Notes: generated by a model from the sequence alone, not told the origin. A stretch of DNA of 64,000 nt from Cryobacterium psychrotolerans (GCF_900101115.1 NZ_FNFU01000011.1:23401-87400), one strand, 5' to 3'. Shown: positions 51,648 to 61,897, numbered from the stretch's first letter. Translations and numbers: made by a program.

Positions 51648-54341
51648 ATGGTGGAAGACAAAGAAATCAAGAAGCGCAAGGGCCTCTTCGGCACTCGCAA
51701 AACGTCCCGCAGGGCCTCGTCGGCTGTGACTCCTGCCGCCCAGCCGGATGGTCCGAGCACCCCCACGGACGCACCGGTGGCAACGCCTACCGACGCCCCG
51801 ATCGACGAAGCGCGCACCGACGCGACGCAGAAGCCTGTGACGGAGCGAAAGCCAGTGACGAAGACATCGACCTCCGCCGAAGACGGCCAGGCCCCGGTAA
51901 CAGCAACGGAAGCGCCCACGGCCGAGGAAACGTCCGGGGCCGCCCCGGCCGAGAAGGCCATGCTCGCAGTGGAGCCGATCGGGCGTCGGCCGTCGCTCTC
52001 GCTCCTGTTCCAGGCGCCGGAGATCGTGCCGCTGCCGGCCCGCACGCCGTCCCGACAGGACACCCGCCAGGACGACCGCACCGGTACGCGCCAGGATGAG
52101 GACGAAGACGAAGAGACCTCGACGGTTCGCCGACGCGCCCGCCGTCGTTCGGGCGACGAAGGTCGCTCCGGTTCCAATGACCCCGCGAACACCGTCGTCA
52201 AAGTTCGCGTCCCGCGTGAGCCGGAGCTGATCACCGAGCCGCAGCGCATCAAGGGCTCGACCCGGCTGGAAGCGAAGAAGCAGCGCCGCCGTGACGGCCG
52301 GGATGCCGGTCGCCGCCGTCCCGTGATCACCGAGGCCGAGTTCCTCGCGCGCCGCGAATCCGTCGACCGCGCCATGGTCGTGCGCGCCAAGCACAACAAG
52401 ATCCAGATCGGCGTGCTCGAAGACGGCGTGCTCGTGGAGCACTACGTCGCCAAGAACCAGGACGCCTCGCTGATCGGCAACGTGTACCTCGGCAAGGTGC
52501 AGAACGTGCTTCCGAGCATGGAGGCCGCCTTCGTCGACATCGGACGCGGCCGGAACGCCGTGCTCTACTCCGGTGAGGTCGACTGGGAAGCCGCCGCAGA
52601 GAACTCCGGAAACAGCGGCCAGGCGCGGCGGATCGAGCTCGCGCTCAAGCCCGGCGACAAGGTGCTCGTGCAGGTGACCAAGGACCCGATCGGCCACAAG
52701 GGCGCACGCCTGACCAGCCAGGTTTCGCTGCCGGGCCGTTACCTCGTCTACGTGCCCAACGGCTCGATGAACGGGATCAGCCGCAAGCTGCCGGACACCG
52801 AGCGCGCCCGGCTGAAGAAGATCCTCAAGGAAGTTCTCCCCGACAACGTGGGTGTCATCGTGCGCACCGCGGCCGAGGGCGCCACCGACGAACAGCTCAC
52901 GCTCGACGTCAACCGGCTCACCTCGCAGTGGGCATCCATCGCCAAGCAGGTCGACTCGGTCCAGGCCCCGGCCCTGCTGCACAGCGAGCCGGACCTGCTG
53001 ATCAAGATCGTCCGGGATGTCTTCAACGAGGACTTCCACAAGATGGTCATCGCCGGCGAGGACTCCCGCGAGACCATCGAGGCCTACCTCCGCCAGGTTG
53101 CTCCCGACCTGGTCGAGCGCGTGCAGAAGTACGAGGGTGACGTCGATGTGTTCGACGAATACCGCATCTCGGAGCAGATCGAGAAGGCGCTCGACCGCAA
53201 GGTCTGGCTGCCGTCCGGCGGTTCGCTCGTGATCGACCGCACCGAGGCCATGACCGTCGTCGACGTCAACACCGGCAAGTTCGTCGGCTCGGGCGGAAAC
53301 CTCGAAGAGACCGTCACCAAGAACAACCTCGAAGCGGCCGAAGAAATCGTTCGCCAGCTCCGGCTGCGCGACATCGGCGGCATCATCGTCGTCGACTTCA
53401 TCGACATGGTGCTCGAGACCAACCGCGACCTCGTGCTGCGTCGCATGGTCGAATGCCTCAGCCGCGACCGCACCAAGCACCAGGTCGCCGAGGTCACCTC
53501 GCTCGGCCTGGTGCAGATGACGCGCAAGAAGCTCGGCCTCGGCCTCCTGGAATCGTTCAGCGAGAACTGTGAAGCCTGCGCCGGACGCGGGATCATCGTG
53601 CACCACGATCCCGTCGTGAAGCACCGCCAGACCGCGCAGCCCGCCCAGGAGCGCCGCCCGCGCAGCAAGTCCGGCGGCAATGGCGACGGGGGCGGCCGCG
53701 ACAATGGCGGCCGGGACAACGGCGGCCGCGACAGCCACCGCGACAACCGTGGCGGCAACGGCGGAGGTTCACAGCAGTCCGACACGGCCAAGGCCGGCAA
53801 CGGCACCCACGGAATCACCGAGGACGCCAAGCACGCCCTCGCCCTGATCGCCGCGCGCACCATCGCCCGCCCGGTCACGGAGTCCATCCCGGTCATCACC
53901 GAGACGCCCGAGGCTGCGGCGTCGACGGATGCTGCTGTGACGACTGCTGCCGTGACGGATGCTGCTCCGAAGGGCGCCGCTCTGCCCGAGGCCCAGGCGC
54001 CCGAGGCTGTTCCTGCGGCCGAGTCGGCGCCGCGCCGGTCGCGTCGCTCCTCGTCCCGAGGAACGTCCGCCCCGACAGCGGCCCCGACAGCGGCAGCGGC
54101 CGAGGCGGAGCCACAGGCCAGCGAAGCGGTCGCCATTCTCGACATCCCGGTCAAGAAGACGACGCGCACCCGGCGCACGGTGAGCAAGCAGGTCACCGAC
54201 CAGATGCTGGACTCCGTGCTCGAATCCCTTCCCGAGCCCAAGCAGCCCGGCCAGGGGCGTTCGCGCAGCCGCCGGGTGACGACCGCCGGGGGATCAACGT
54301 CGGCCGCGCAGCCGATAGTCGTTCCCGACTCCGGCAAGTAA
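51648..54341 (+). CDS. rne: Ribonuclease E/G
   Basis: An 897-residue endoribonuclease. About 230 disordered N-terminal residues rich in Thr/Pro/Arg are followed by the S1 domain (SLIGNVYLGKVQNVLPSMEA), the RNase-H-like and 5'-sensor regions (YLVYVPNGSMNGIS), and the DNase-I-like catalytic part with Asp residues in MTVVDVNTGKFVGSG and IIVVDFIDM. The zinc link is CEACAGRG. A long C-terminal Gly/Asn/Arg then Ala/Pro tail could scaffold a degradosome. It initiates mRNA decay and rRNA processing. The N-terminal extension is usual in actinobacteria. Start ATG 51,648, with GGAG 11 nt before it. Confidence 0.93.
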   Translation: MVEDKEIKKRKGLFGTRKTSRRASSAVTPAAQPDGPSTPTDAPVATPTDAPIDEARTDATQKPVTERKPVTKTSTSAEDGQAPVTATEAPTAEETSGAAPAEKAMLAVEPIGRRPSLSLLFQAPEIVPLPARTPSRQDTRQDDRTGTRQDEDEDEETSTVRRRARRRSGDEGRSGSNDPANTVVKVRVPREPELITEPQRIKGSTRLEAKKQRRRDGRDAGRRRPVITEAEFLARRESVDRAMVVRAKHNKIQIGVLEDGVLVEHYVAKNQDASLIGNVYLGKVQNVLPSMEAAFVDIGRGRNAVLYSGEVDWEAAAENSGNSGQARRIELALKPGDKVLVQVTKDPIGHKGARLTSQVSLPGRYLVYVPNGSMNGISRKLPDTERARLKKILKEVLPDNVGVIVRTAAEGATDEQLTLDVNRLTSQWASIAKQVDSVQAPALLHSEPDLLIKIVRDVFNEDFHKMVIAGEDSRETIEAYLRQVAPDLVERVQKYEGDVDVFDEYRISEQIEKALDRKVWLPSGGSLVIDRTEAMTVVDVNTGKFVGSGGNLEETVTKNNLEAAEEIVRQLRLRDIGGIIVVDFIDMVLETNRDLVLRRMVECLSRDRTKHQVAEVTSLGLVQMTRKKLGLGLLESFSENCEACAGRGIIVHHDPVVKHRQTAQPAQERRPRSKSGGNGDGGGRDNGGRDNGGRDSHRDNRGGNGGGSQQSDTAKAGNGTHGITEDAKHALALIAARTIARPVTESIPVITETPEAAASTDAAVTTAAVTDAAPKGAALPEAQAPEAVPAAESAPRRSRRSSSRGTSAPTAAPTAAAAEAEPQASEAVAILDIPVKKTTRTRRTVSKQVTDQMLDSVLESLPEPKQPGQGRSRSRRVTTAGGSTSAAQPIVVPDSGK

Positions 54342-54358
54342 CACAGGCAACACCCAAG

Positions 54359-54399
54359 CGAATAGGCAGCGCGCCCCGGCCGGGCACGCTGCCTATTCG
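54359..54399. terminator. Bidirectional terminator between rne and the DUF4031 gene
   Basis: CGAATAGGCAGCG and its perfect 13-bp complement (54,359-54,371 and 54,387-54,399) enclose 15 nt. It lies between converging genes, and the DUF4031 stop codon is inside the right arm. Confidence 0.8.
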
Positions 54400-54692
54400 T
54401 CTGCCCGCTTCTGCCGCGCCTTCTTCGCCGCCCGGTCGCGGCCGCTCACCCGAAGTCCGCTCGCGTGGAGCCGGGTGACGAGCTCACGATTGCCCACCGG
54501 GAGGGCGCCGGCGGCCACCAGGTCGTCGTAGCGCGCGGCCGGGACGTCGTAGTGGTCCAGGTCGAATCCGCGGCGGGGGATGGCATTGGCGGCCGCGAAC
54601 GCATGCAGTTCCGCCAGCGAGCTGTCGCTCACCAGGTGGGACCAGAGCATGCCGTGTGCCGGCCACGCCGGCTGGTCGATCAACACGGTCAT
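54393..54692 (-). CDS. DUF4031 protein
   Basis: A 99-residue protein beginning MTVLIDQPAWPAHGMLWSHL, with FAAANAIPRRGFDLDHYDVP and a basic C-terminus (GRDRAAKKARQKR). The W-P-x-H-G-x-x-W-x-H-L pattern is that of DUF4031, small proteins of unknown function in actinobacteria. Conserved His and Asp suggest metal binding, unproven. Start ATG 54,692; 12 upstream in-frame codons are not needed. Confidence 0.8.
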   Translation of the reverse strand: MTVLIDQPAWPAHGMLWSHLVSDSSLAELHAFAAANAIPRRGFDLDHYDVPAARYDDLVAAGALPVGNRELVTRLHASGLRVSGRDRAAKKARQKRADE

Positions 54693-54734
54693 TCCCAAAG
54701 TGTACGGAACCGAGTGAACAGGCCCCATCCCGGT

Positions 54735-54763
54735 TTGACCGGGGGTGGAGGATCAGCTAAAGT
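54735..54763 (+). promoter_or_regulatory. Promoter of rplU-rpmA
   Basis: TTGACC (54,735-54,740), 17-nt spacer, TAAAGT (54,758-54,763). This spacing fits a housekeeping sigma promoter and would leave a leader of about 135 nt before rplU, with a short stem-loop near 54,826-54,840 (CGGCCGATTTGGCCG). Confidence 0.6.
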
Positions 54764-54906
54764 TGACCGTTGGTGTGCGATGGGCCTGAGCCCGCGCGAT
54801 TGCCAAGGTTTTCTGGTGGTGAGCGGCCGATTTGGCCGGTTCGCCCCCAGTAACTTTCCATCATAGGAAATTGGGCCTCACGGCTCCCCAGAGATAGGTA
54901 CGTAAA

Positions 54907-55215
54907 GTGGTTTACGCAGTTGTGCGCGCCGGAGGGCGGCAGGAGAAGGTAGAGGTCGGGACCATCGTCACGATGGACCGAATCAAGGCTGACAAGGACG
55001 GCAACGTCGAGCTGGCCGCCGTGCTTCTCGTCGACGGCGACAAGATCACCTCTGACTCGACGTCGCTGGCCAAGGTCAAGGTCACTGCCGAGGTCCTCAA
55101 CGACCTCCGCGGCCCGAAGATCGTCATCCAGAAGTTCAAGAACAAGACCGGGTACAAGAAGCGTCAGGGGCACCGTCAGGAGCTCACGCGCGTCCAGGTC
55201 ACCGGCATCGCCTAA
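54907..55215 (+). CDS. rplU: Ribosomal protein bL21
   Basis: 102 residues, standard length. [17 protein letters not shown] and [20 protein letters not shown] are the bL21 signatures. It binds 23S rRNA in the large subunit. Start GTG 54,907. It is followed after 19 nt by rpmA in the usual bL21-bL27 pair. Confidence 0.96.
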   Translation: MVYAVVRAGGRQEKVEVGTIVTMDRIKADKDGNVELAAVLLVDGDKITSDSTSLAKVKVTAEVLNDLRGPKIVIQKFKNKTGYKKRQGHRQELTRVQVTGIA

Positions 55216-55234
55216 GGCCTGAGGAGAAGAACAG

Positions 55235-55492
55235 ATGGCACATAAAAAGGGTGCGAGTTCCACTCGCAACGGTCGCGATTCCAACGCTCAGCGCCTCGGC
55301 GTGAAGCGCTTCGGAGGTCAGGTTGTCAGCGCGGGCGAGATCATCGTTCGCCAGCGCGGCACGCACTTCCACCCCGGCGTCAACGTCGGCCGCGGCGGAG
55401 ACGACACTCTCTTCGCCCTCGAAGCCGGCTCCGTCCAGTTCGGGGCAAAGGGTGGCCGCAAGGTCGTCAACATCGTGGTGGCTGCCGAGTAG
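55235..55492 (+). CDS. rpmA: Ribosomal protein bL27
   Basis: 85 residues. The N-terminus [20 protein letters not shown] reaches to the peptidyl transferase centre. There is no cleavable Firmicutes-type N-terminal extension. [15 protein letters not shown] closes the domain. Ribosome site GAGGAGAA before ATG 55,235. A stem-loop separates it from obgE. Confidence 0.97.
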   Translation: MAHKKGASSTRNGRDSNAQRLGVKRFGGQVVSAGEIIVRQRGTHFHPGVNVGRGGDDTLFALEAGSVQFGAKGGRKVVNIVVAAE

Positions 55493-55509
55493 GCATCCAC
55501 AATTTTTGA

Positions 55510-55541
55510 ACGTGAGGGCGGGCTTCGGCTCGCCCTTACGT
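55510..55541 (+). terminator. Stem-loop between rpmA and obgE
   Basis: A 14-bp stem (ACGTGAGGGCGGGC with GCTCGCCCTTACGT, G-T pairs included) around TTCG, 17 nt after rpmA. It could partly stop transcription so that obgE is made in lower amount than the ribosomal proteins. Confidence 0.7.
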
Positions 55542-55568
55542 GTTTCAGCCCCACTTGAAAGGTTTTCC

Positions 55569-57131
55569 ATGGCTACATTCGTCGACCACGTCACGCTGCA
55601 TTTGCGAGCTGGCCACGGAGGACACGGCTGTGTTTCCGTCAAGCGGGAGAAGTTCAAGCCCCTCGCCGGGCCCGACGGAGGCAACGGCGGCAGCGGCGGC
55701 GACCTCGTGCTCGTCGCCGACCCGAACGTGACGACCCTGCTCGGCTACCACCGCTCGCCCCACCGCTCGTCTGACAACGGTGGCCCCGGCATGGGCGACC
55801 ACCGCAACGGCCACGCCGGTGAGCTGCGCGAGCTCGCCGTGCCGCTCGGCACCGTGGTCAAGGACATGGAGGGCAACGAACTCGCCGACATGACCGAACC
55901 CGGGATGCGTCTCGTCGTGGCCCCTGGCGGCCAGGGCGGGCTGGGCAACGCTGCCCTCGCCTCCACCAAGCGCAAGGCCCCCGGCTTCGCGCTCCTCGGC
56001 ACACTCGGCTGGGAGGGCGACGTCCAGCTTGTGCTCAAGACCGTGGCGGATGTCGCGCTCGTCGGCTACCCGTCGGCCGGCAAGTCGAGCCTGATTGCGG
56101 CCATCTCGGCCGCGCGCCCCAAGATCGCCGACTACCCCTTCACCACCCTGCACCCGAACCTCGGCGTCGTCGACGCCGGCGAGGTGCGCTACACCGTCGC
56201 CGACGTCCCCGGCCTGATCGAAGGCGCCAGCGAGGGAAAGGGCCTCGGCCTCGAGTTCCTGCGCCACGTCGAGCGTTGCACCGCGCTGCTGCACGTGCTC
56301 GACTGCGCCACGCTCGACCCGGGCCGCGACCCGCTGAGCGACCTCGACATCATTCTCGGCGAACTCGCGGCCTACCCGGTTCCCGACGGCCAGCTGCCCC
56401 TGCTCGACCGTCCCCAGCTGGTGGCCCTCAACAAGATCGACGTGCCGGAGGCCCGCGAGCTGGCCGAGTTCGTGCGCGCCGACCTGGAAGCCCGCGGCTA
56501 CCGCGTCTTCGAGATCTCCACGGTCACCCACGAGGGCCTCCGTCAGCTCAACTACGCCCTGGCCGAAACGGTCGAAGCCGGCCGTGTTGCACGCGCCGCA
56601 ATCGAGGCGAAAAAGCCGCGCATCGTCATCCGTCCGAAGACCGTGGACGACAGCGGCTTCGTCGTGCGCGTCGAGGGTGGATCCTTCGGCAATATCTACC
56701 GCATCCTGGGCACCAAGCCAGAGCGTTGGGTGCAGCAGACCGACTTCAAGAACGACGAGGCCATCGGCTTCCTCGCCGACCGGCTGGCCAAGCTGGGCAT
56801 CGAGAACGAACTGTTTAAGGCCGGCGCCGTCGCCGGGTCGACCGTCATCATCGGCCCCGGTAACGGTGTCGTCTTCGACTGGGAGCCCACGCTCACCTCG
56901 ACCGCCGAGCTCATCACCGCCCCGCGTGGCACGGACACGCGCCTCGACGACAGCAAGCGACGCACAAGCAACGAGCGCCGTGAAGAGTACTTCGGGCGCA
57001 TGGACGCCAAGGCCGCGGCCAGGGCCGAGCTCATCCGCGAACGCGAAGCCGGCATGTGGTCCACCGGCGAGGAGGAATTCAACGGTCCCTCGGATTCCGC
57101 TTCCGCCGAACAGAAGACGGAAACTGAATGA
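55569..57131 (+). CDS. obgE: GTPase Obg/CgtA
   Basis: A 520-residue GTPase: Gly-rich Obg fold ([20 protein letters not shown]), G1 GYPSAGKSS (166-174), G3 [15 protein letters not shown]4 NKID and the C-terminal OCT domain ([20 protein letters not shown]). The acidic tail ends in EQKTETE. It takes part in 50S assembly and the stringent response. ATG 55,569 follows AAAGG. The stop overlaps the first proB start (ATGA). Confidence 0.95.
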   Translation: MATFVDHVTLHLRAGHGGHGCVSVKREKFKPLAGPDGGNGGSGGDLVLVADPNVTTLLGYHRSPHRSSDNGGPGMGDHRNGHAGELRELAVPLGTVVKDMEGNELADMTEPGMRLVVAPGGQGGLGNAALASTKRKAPGFALLGTLGWEGDVQLVLKTVADVALVGYPSAGKSSLIAAISAARPKIADYPFTTLHPNLGVVDAGEVRYTVADVPGLIEGASEGKGLGLEFLRHVERCTALLHVLDCATLDPGRDPLSDLDIILGELAAYPVPDGQLPLLDRPQLVALNKIDVPEARELAEFVRADLEARGYRVFEISTVTHEGLRQLNYALAETVEAGRVARAAIEAKKPRIVIRPKTVDDSGFVVRVEGGSFGNIYRILGTKPERWVQQTDFKNDEAIGFLADRLAKLGIENELFKAGAVAGSTVIIGPGNGVVFDWEPTLTSTAELITAPRGTDTRLDDSKRRTSNERREEYFGRMDAKAAARAELIREREAGMWSTGEEEFNGPSDSASAEQKTETE

Positions 57132-57934
57132 CCGTCTTATCGCGCGACCAGGCCGCTGTCGCCAAGCGCATCGTCTTGAAGGTCGGCTCCTCGTCCATCA
57201 CCGGCGACAACGCCGACCAGATCAACCGGCTCGTGGACGCCCTGGCGGAGGCGCACGGGCGCGGCACCGAGGTCGTGCTCATCTCCTCCGGCGCGGTCGC
57301 CGCGGGGATGCCGTTCCTGGAGCTCGAGGAGCGGCCCGCGGATGTGGCCACCCAGCAGGCCGCGGCATCCGTGGGCCAGAATGTGCTCATCTACCGCTTC
57401 CAGGAAAGCCTGGACCGGTACGGGATCGCGGCCGGCACGGTGCTGCTGACGGAGGGCGATGTGCTCACCGAGCCGCACAAAAGCAACACCCGTCGCGCCC
57501 TGGACCGCCTGCTCGACCTGCGCATCCTGCCCATCGTCAACGAAAACGACACGGTGGCCGTCTACGGCCTGCGCTTCGGGAGCAACGATCGCCTCGCGGC
57601 CCTCGTCGCGACGCTGATCCATGCCGATCTGCTGATCATGCTGAGCGACGTCGACGCGCTCTACACGAAGCCGCCGCACCTTCCGGGTGCGGAGAAGCTC
57701 GTCTTCATCTCGGCGGATGACCCGCTCGACGGCTTCGAATTCGGAGCCGGCGGCCCCAGCGGGGTCGGCACGGGAGGCGCGAGCACCAAGGTGGTGGCGG
57801 CGCGGATCGCGACGAAGGCCGGAACAGCCGTCCTGGTGACCTCCACCGAACTGGCCGCGGAGGCACTTCGCGGCGAGCCCGTGGGAACCTGGTTCGAAGC
57901 TGCCGTGAGGCCGCACGGCTACTCGCTCCTATAG
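57128..57934 (+). CDS. proB: Glutamate 5-kinase, first copy
   Basis: A 268-residue amino-acid-kinase-fold enzyme without the C-terminal PUA domain. [11 protein letters not shown] binds the phosphate donor. [44 protein letters not shown] and [15 protein letters not shown] follow. It phosphorylates glutamate, the first step of proline synthesis. It overlaps obgE. A second kinase of equal length lies directly downstream. Compared with that copy it has [10 protein letters not shown] at the substrate loop in place of THEIRFGDND, which is the usual form, so this copy may be the diverging one. Confidence 0.92.
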   Translation: MTVLSRDQAAVAKRIVLKVGSSSITGDNADQINRLVDALAEAHGRGTEVVLISSGAVAAGMPFLELEERPADVATQQAAASVGQNVLIYRFQESLDRYGIAAGTVLLTEGDVLTEPHKSNTRRALDRLLDLRILPIVNENDTVAVYGLRFGSNDRLAALVATLIHADLLIMLSDVDALYTKPPHLPGAEKLVFISADDPLDGFEFGAGGPSGVGTGGASTKVVAARIATKAGTAVLVTSTELAAEALRGEPVGTWFEAAVRPHGYSLL

Positions 57935-57990
57935 GCTCGTTTTGGCGACGCGGACCGCACCCGGTGGGCCCGCAGGGAAGGCTCGGTCAC

Positions 57991-58797
57991 GTGAACAGGC
58001 TTGCGCGCGGCGACATCTCATCCGCGGCACGGATCGTGGTGAAGGTCGGCTCGTCGTCGATCAGTGGCGCAAACGCCGGGCAGATCGCACCGCTCGTGGA
58101 CGCCATCGCGGAAGCGCACGGCCGCGGCACCGAGGTCGTGCTCGTGTCCTCCGGCGCCATCGCGATCGGGATGCCCTACCTGCACCTCGATGAGCGGCCC
58201 ACTGACCTCGCCACCCAGCAGGCGGCGGCATCCGTCGGCCAGAACCTGCTCATCTTCCGCTACCAGGACAGCCTCGACCGGTACGACATCGTCGCCGGCC
58301 AGGTACTCCTGACGGCGGGCGACCTCGAAAACCCCGCTCACCGCAGCAACGCGCGGCGTGCCATGGACCGCCTGCTCGCCCTGCGCATCCTGCCGATCGT
58401 GAACGAGAACGACACGGTCGCCACCCACGAGATCCGGTTCGGCGACAACGACCGTCTTGCGGCGATGGTGGCGACGCTGATCCAGGCGGACCTGCTCGTG
58501 CTGCTCAGCGATGTCGACGCGCTGTACACGAAACCGCCGCACCTGCCCGGAGCCGAGCGGATCGACCACATCGCCGCCGGCGAGGCGCTGGCGGGAATGG
58601 AATTCGGGACGGCCACGGGTTCGGGGGTCGGAACAGGGGGCGCGAGCACCAAGGTGTCGGCGGCCCGGATCGCGGCGGATGCCGGGACGGCGGTGCTCGT
58701 GACGGCGACCGGGCTCGTCGCCGAGGCGCTCCGCGGCGACCATGTCGGCACCTGGTTCGAGCCGGCGGCCTCTCCGAGCGGGCACCCGCTCCCGTAA
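57991..58797 (+). CDS. proB: Glutamate 5-kinase, second tandem copy
   Basis: Also 268 residues when started at GTG 57,991 (GGGAAGG upstream), matching the first copy from end to end. [51 protein letters not shown] and [16 protein letters not shown] are all intact, so it should be active. A GTG at 57,964 would add nine residues. Most residues are shared with the first copy by eye, so this is an old tandem duplication rather than a recent one. It is 43 nt before proA. One copy may have a different feedback response to proline. Confidence 0.92.
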   Translation: MNRLARGDISSAARIVVKVGSSSISGANAGQIAPLVDAIAEAHGRGTEVVLVSSGAIAIGMPYLHLDERPTDLATQQAAASVGQNLLIFRYQDSLDRYDIVAGQVLLTAGDLENPAHRSNARRAMDRLLALRILPIVNENDTVATHEIRFGDNDRLAAMVATLIQADLLVLLSDVDALYTKPPHLPGAERIDHIAAGEALAGMEFGTATGSGVGTGGASTKVSAARIAADAGTAVLVTATGLVAEALRGDHVGTWFEPAASPSGHPLP

Positions 58798-58840
58798 ACG
58801 GCCCGCTCGCGTACGCCGCACGCTCCCGTAAACTGGGGGG

Positions 58841-60109
58841 ATGCCCCAGTCGCAGCAGCCCGTCGCACCCCTCACGCCCACGCTTGAAGCGGCCCGGAGC
58901 GCGTCGCTCGCGCTCGCATCCGCACCGTCCGAGGTGAAGAACCGCGCACTCGGTGCGATTGCCGCGGCGCTGCGGGGGAGCGTTGACGAGATCATCGCAG
59001 CCAACCGACGTGACCTGGCCGCCGGTGCGGACAACGGACTGACCTCGGGTCTGCTGGACCGGCTCGCCCTCGACGCCGCCCGGATCGAAACCCTGGCCCA
59101 GGCCGTGCTGCAGATCGTCAGCCTGACCGACCCGGTCGGCGAGGTCGTGCGCGGCAGCAGCCTGCCCAACGGCATCAAGATCAGCCAGGTACGCGTGCCG
59201 TTCGGCGTCGTCGGAGTCATCTACGAAGCGCGTCCCAACGTCACCGTTGATCTCGCCGCGCTGGCGATCAAGAGCGGCAACGCGGTCGTCCTGCGCGGTG
59301 GATCGGCGGCGGAGAACAGCAACCGGGTGCTCGTCGGGCTGATCCAGGCGGCGATTGCGTCCGCCGGCCTGCCCGCCGAGTCGGTGCAGACCATCGACCC
59401 GTTCGGCCGGGCCGGCGCCACGGAACTGATGCAGGCCCGCGGCTACGTGGACGTGCTCATCCCGCGGGGGAGCGCGAGCCTGATCAACGCCGTCGTCACC
59501 CAGTCGAAGGTGCCCGTGATCGAGACCGGAGCCGGCGTCGTGCACGTGTTCCTGGACGAGAGCGCCGACGCGCAGTGGGCGATCGACATTGTGCACAATT
59601 CCAAGGTCCACCGCCCGAGCGTGTGCAACGCCCTCGAGACCCTCCTGGTGCACAAGAACGCCGCCGAGCGGCTGCTGCCGGACGTGCTGGCCCGGCTGAC
59701 GGCATCCGGTGTGACGATCCACGGAGATGCCCGCACGCGGGAGCTGTACCCGGATTCCGTGCCTGCGACGGAGGACGACTGGTCGGCCGAGTACATGAGC
59801 CTCGACATCGCGGTGAAGGTGGTCGACTCCCTCGACGCGGCCATCGACCACATTCGCCGCTACTCGACGGGGCACACCGAATCGATCGTCACGAACGACG
59901 TGGTCAACGCCGAGCGGTTCCTGAACGAGGTCGACTCCGCCGCGGTGATGGTCAACACATCCACCCGCTTCACCGACGGCGGGGAATTCGGCTTCGGGGC
60001 CGAGGTGGGCATCTCGACCCAGAAGCTGCACGCGCGCGGTCCGATGGGACTGCCGGAGCTCACCAGTACGAAGTGGATTGTGCGCGGCACAGGCCAGGTG
60101 CGGGCGTAG
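58841..60109 (+). CDS. proA: Gamma-glutamyl phosphate reductase
   Basis: A 422-residue aldehyde-dehydrogenase-fold enzyme that reduces glutamyl phosphate to the semialdehyde with NADPH. VPFGVVGVIYEARPNVTVDL is the family signature, SKVHRPSVCNALETLLVH contains the catalytic Cys, and the C-terminal FGFGAEVGISTQKLHARGPM is also typical. Start ATG 58,841, with GGGG upstream. It forms the proB-proB-proA pathway block. Confidence 0.95.
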   Translation: MPQSQQPVAPLTPTLEAARSASLALASAPSEVKNRALGAIAAALRGSVDEIIAANRRDLAAGADNGLTSGLLDRLALDAARIETLAQAVLQIVSLTDPVGEVVRGSSLPNGIKISQVRVPFGVVGVIYEARPNVTVDLAALAIKSGNAVVLRGGSAAENSNRVLVGLIQAAIASAGLPAESVQTIDPFGRAGATELMQARGYVDVLIPRGSASLINAVVTQSKVPVIETGAGVVHVFLDESADAQWAIDIVHNSKVHRPSVCNALETLLVHKNAAERLLPDVLARLTASGVTIHGDARTRELYPDSVPATEDDWSAEYMSLDIAVKVVDSLDAAIDHIRRYSTGHTESIVTNDVVNAERFLNEVDSAAVMVNTSTRFTDGGEFGFGAEVGISTQKLHARGPMGLPELTSTKWIVRGTGQVRA

Positions 60110-60129
60110 GCCCCACTAGAATGAGTGCG

Positions 60130-60148
60130 ACGGCGGGGGCCCCGCCGT
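60130..60148 (+). terminator. Short GC hairpin after proA
   Basis: ACGGCGGGG and its complement lie nearly back to back 20 nt after proA, followed by TTG. The tight loop makes it a weak terminator or attenuator before the small membrane-protein gene. Confidence 0.45.
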
Positions 60149-60170
60149 TGTGCCTTGAATGGAGAACCTC

Positions 60171-60377
60171 ATGTCGTTTGTGACCGCAGTGCTGGCCGAG
60201 ATCGAGCACGTCGCCCTGCCCATGCCGACCCTGATGTACGGCGCCATCGCCCTCGTCGTGTTCTTCGCTCTCGGCTTCCTCGTGTGGACCTACCGCGACG
60301 TCGCCAACCGCCACCAGACGAAGGCGGATGCCTATGCCGCCGCGCACGGCGGAGCTCGCAGCCACGACGGTCACTGA
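60171..60377 (+). CDS. Small single-helix membrane protein
   Basis: A 68-residue protein with one transmembrane helix (YGAIALVVFFALGFLVWTY), an outside N-terminus of about 20 residues and a basic, His/Gly-rich cytoplasmic end (RDVANRHQTKADAYAAAHGG). No named family is recognised, but the position between proA and nadD seems kept in related bacteria. ATG 60,171 follows GGAGA. nadD begins 15 nt after its stop. Confidence 0.75.
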   Translation: MSFVTAVLAEIEHVALPMPTLMYGAIALVVFFALGFLVWTYRDVANRHQTKADAYAAAHGGARSHDGH

Positions 60378-60392
60378 CCCATCGACCACCCC

Positions 60393-60986
60393 GTGGCTTC
60401 GCGTCGCCCCCGCATCGGCGTGATGGGCGGAACCTTCGACCCGATCCACCACGGGCACCTGGTCGCGGCCAGCGAGGTCGCCCAGAGCTTCGACCTCGAC
60501 GAAGTCATTTTCGTGCCCACCGGCCAGCCGTGGCAGAAGCACGACGTGTCCAAGTCCGAGCACCGGTACCTGATGACGGTGATCGCCACGGCGTCGAATC
60601 CTCGATTCACCGTGAGCCGCGTCGACATCGACCGCTCGGGGCCCACCTACACGATCGACACCCTGCGGGATATCCACGCCGAACGGCCGGATGCCGAACT
60701 GTTCTTCATCACCGGTGCCGACGCGATCCAGCAGATCCTCGGCTGGAAAGACGTGCGGGAACTCTGGAATCTGGCTCACTTCGTGGCTGTGAGTCGACCG
60801 GGACATGAACTGAGCATTTCAGGATTGCCGGACCAGGACGTAAGCTTGCTGGAGGTTCCGGCTCTGGCCATCTCGTCCACTGACTGCCGGGAACGCGTGA
60901 ATCGGGGCTTCCCGGTCTGGTATCTGGTCCCCGACGGGGTTGTCCAGTACATCTCAAAGCATCATCTGTATCGGAGTGTGGCATGA
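60393..60986 (+). CDS. nadD: Nicotinate-mononucleotide adenylyltransferase
   Basis: A 197-residue nucleotidyltransferase of NAD synthesis. [20 protein letters not shown] holds the GxFDPxHxGH ATP-binding motif, [11 protein letters not shown] binds nicotinate mononucleotide, and [10 protein letters not shown] is the ISSTxxR motif. Start GTG 60,393. The stop overlaps the next start (ATGA), so the next gene is coupled to it. Confidence 0.95.
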   Translation: MASRRPRIGVMGGTFDPIHHGHLVAASEVAQSFDLDEVIFVPTGQPWQKHDVSKSEHRYLMTVIATASNPRFTVSRVDIDRSGPTYTIDTLRDIHAERPDAELFFITGADAIQQILGWKDVRELWNLAHFVAVSRPGHELSISGLPDQDVSLLEVPALAISSTDCRERVNRGFPVWYLVPDGVVQYISKHHLYRSVA

Positions 60987-61897
60987 CGTTGGGTAACAGT
61001 CCCCAGCCTCCGCTGACCCGCCGCCAGGAACGCGAATTAGCGCGCCAGCAGGGGTTGCTGTCGACCGAGGACGACCTTCGGCTTTCGGCCGGCGACCCGG
61101 CTCCCGACGTCGAGTCCGACGTCAAGCCTGCCGACGTCAAGGCTGCCGACGTCAAGCCCGCGGCCGTCAAGCCGGACGTCGTCGCGGAATCCGTTCCCGT
61201 GTCGGCCTTCGCTCCCCGGGGCGCAGAAAAGGTTCCCGCCGAGAAGGCGATGACGTCCACCAAGCGCCAGGCTCCCGAGCGCACCCTCACCCGACGCCAG
61301 TTGCGTGCCATCAAGGCCGCCGAGTCCGGCGAGCCGGAAGCCACGGACGGCGAGGACGTTTCCCCCGACGCGGAGACCCACACGACGGGAGGGCTCAACC
61401 CGCCCGTCGGCCACTGGTCGCTCGACCGCGGTGACGACCACACACCCACCGTCGACGAGGGCCAGACATTCGACCAGTTCATGTCCCGAGGAACCGGCGG
61501 AAGCGGCAGCCCGACCACGACGAGCGCGCTCATCCTGCCGTCGATCCCGTTGCAGGGTTCGAGTTCCGGGCCACTCACGAGCACGGGTGAGATCCTCATC
61601 ACCGGTTCGTACGACCTTCCCCGCAGCCTCGGCTCGACCGGTCACCACCCCGGCAACTTCGATTCCTCGGACATGGATCAGTCCGACGATCACGACGACG
61701 CGGGCGGCTACAACTCCACCGTTGCGCCCGTGAGTGCCAGCAGGGCCGTCAGTACGCACGCGTCGAACCGCGGCCTCGTGGCCCCGCCGCAGAAGAGCGG
61801 CAACTCCCTCCCGACCGTGCTCGCGATCACCGCGGCCGTACTGGCCGTCGGCGTGCTCGCGCTCTTCGTGCTCGGCTACGTCTTCAACATTTTCTAA
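60983..61897 (+). CDS. Tail-anchored-type membrane protein, largely disordered
   Basis: A 304-residue protein with about 270 mostly polar residues and one transmembrane helix at the very C-terminus ([20 protein letters not shown], ending VFNIF). The N-terminus has two similar basic helices ([13 protein letters not shown] and [13 protein letters not shown]), the second about 90 residues after the first. An Ala-Asp-Val-Lys repeat ([20 protein letters not shown]) lies between them. Function unknown. Known in related actinobacteria only as a hypothetical between nadD and rsfS. Overlaps nadD by 4 nt. Confidence 0.75.
   Translation: MTLGNSPQPPLTRRQERELARQQGLLSTEDDLRLSAGDPAPDVESDVKPADVKAADVKPAAVKPDVVAESVPVSAFAPRGAEKVPAEKAMTSTKRQAPERTLTRRQLRAIKAAESGEPEATDGEDVSPDAETHTTGGLNPPVGHWSLDRGDDHTPTVDEGQTFDQFMSRGTGGSGSPTTTSALILPSIPLQGSSSGPLTSTGEILITGSYDLPRSLGSTGHHPGNFDSSDMDQSDDHDDAGGYNSTVAPVSASRAVSTHASNRGLVAPPQKSGNSLPTVLAITAAVLAVGVLALFVLGYVFNIF

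Noticed and set aside
54764..54906. A named ribosomal-protein leader upstream of rplU
   Set aside because: A short hairpin is present, but I could not match the conserved features of any known L21 leader, so only the promoter is reported.
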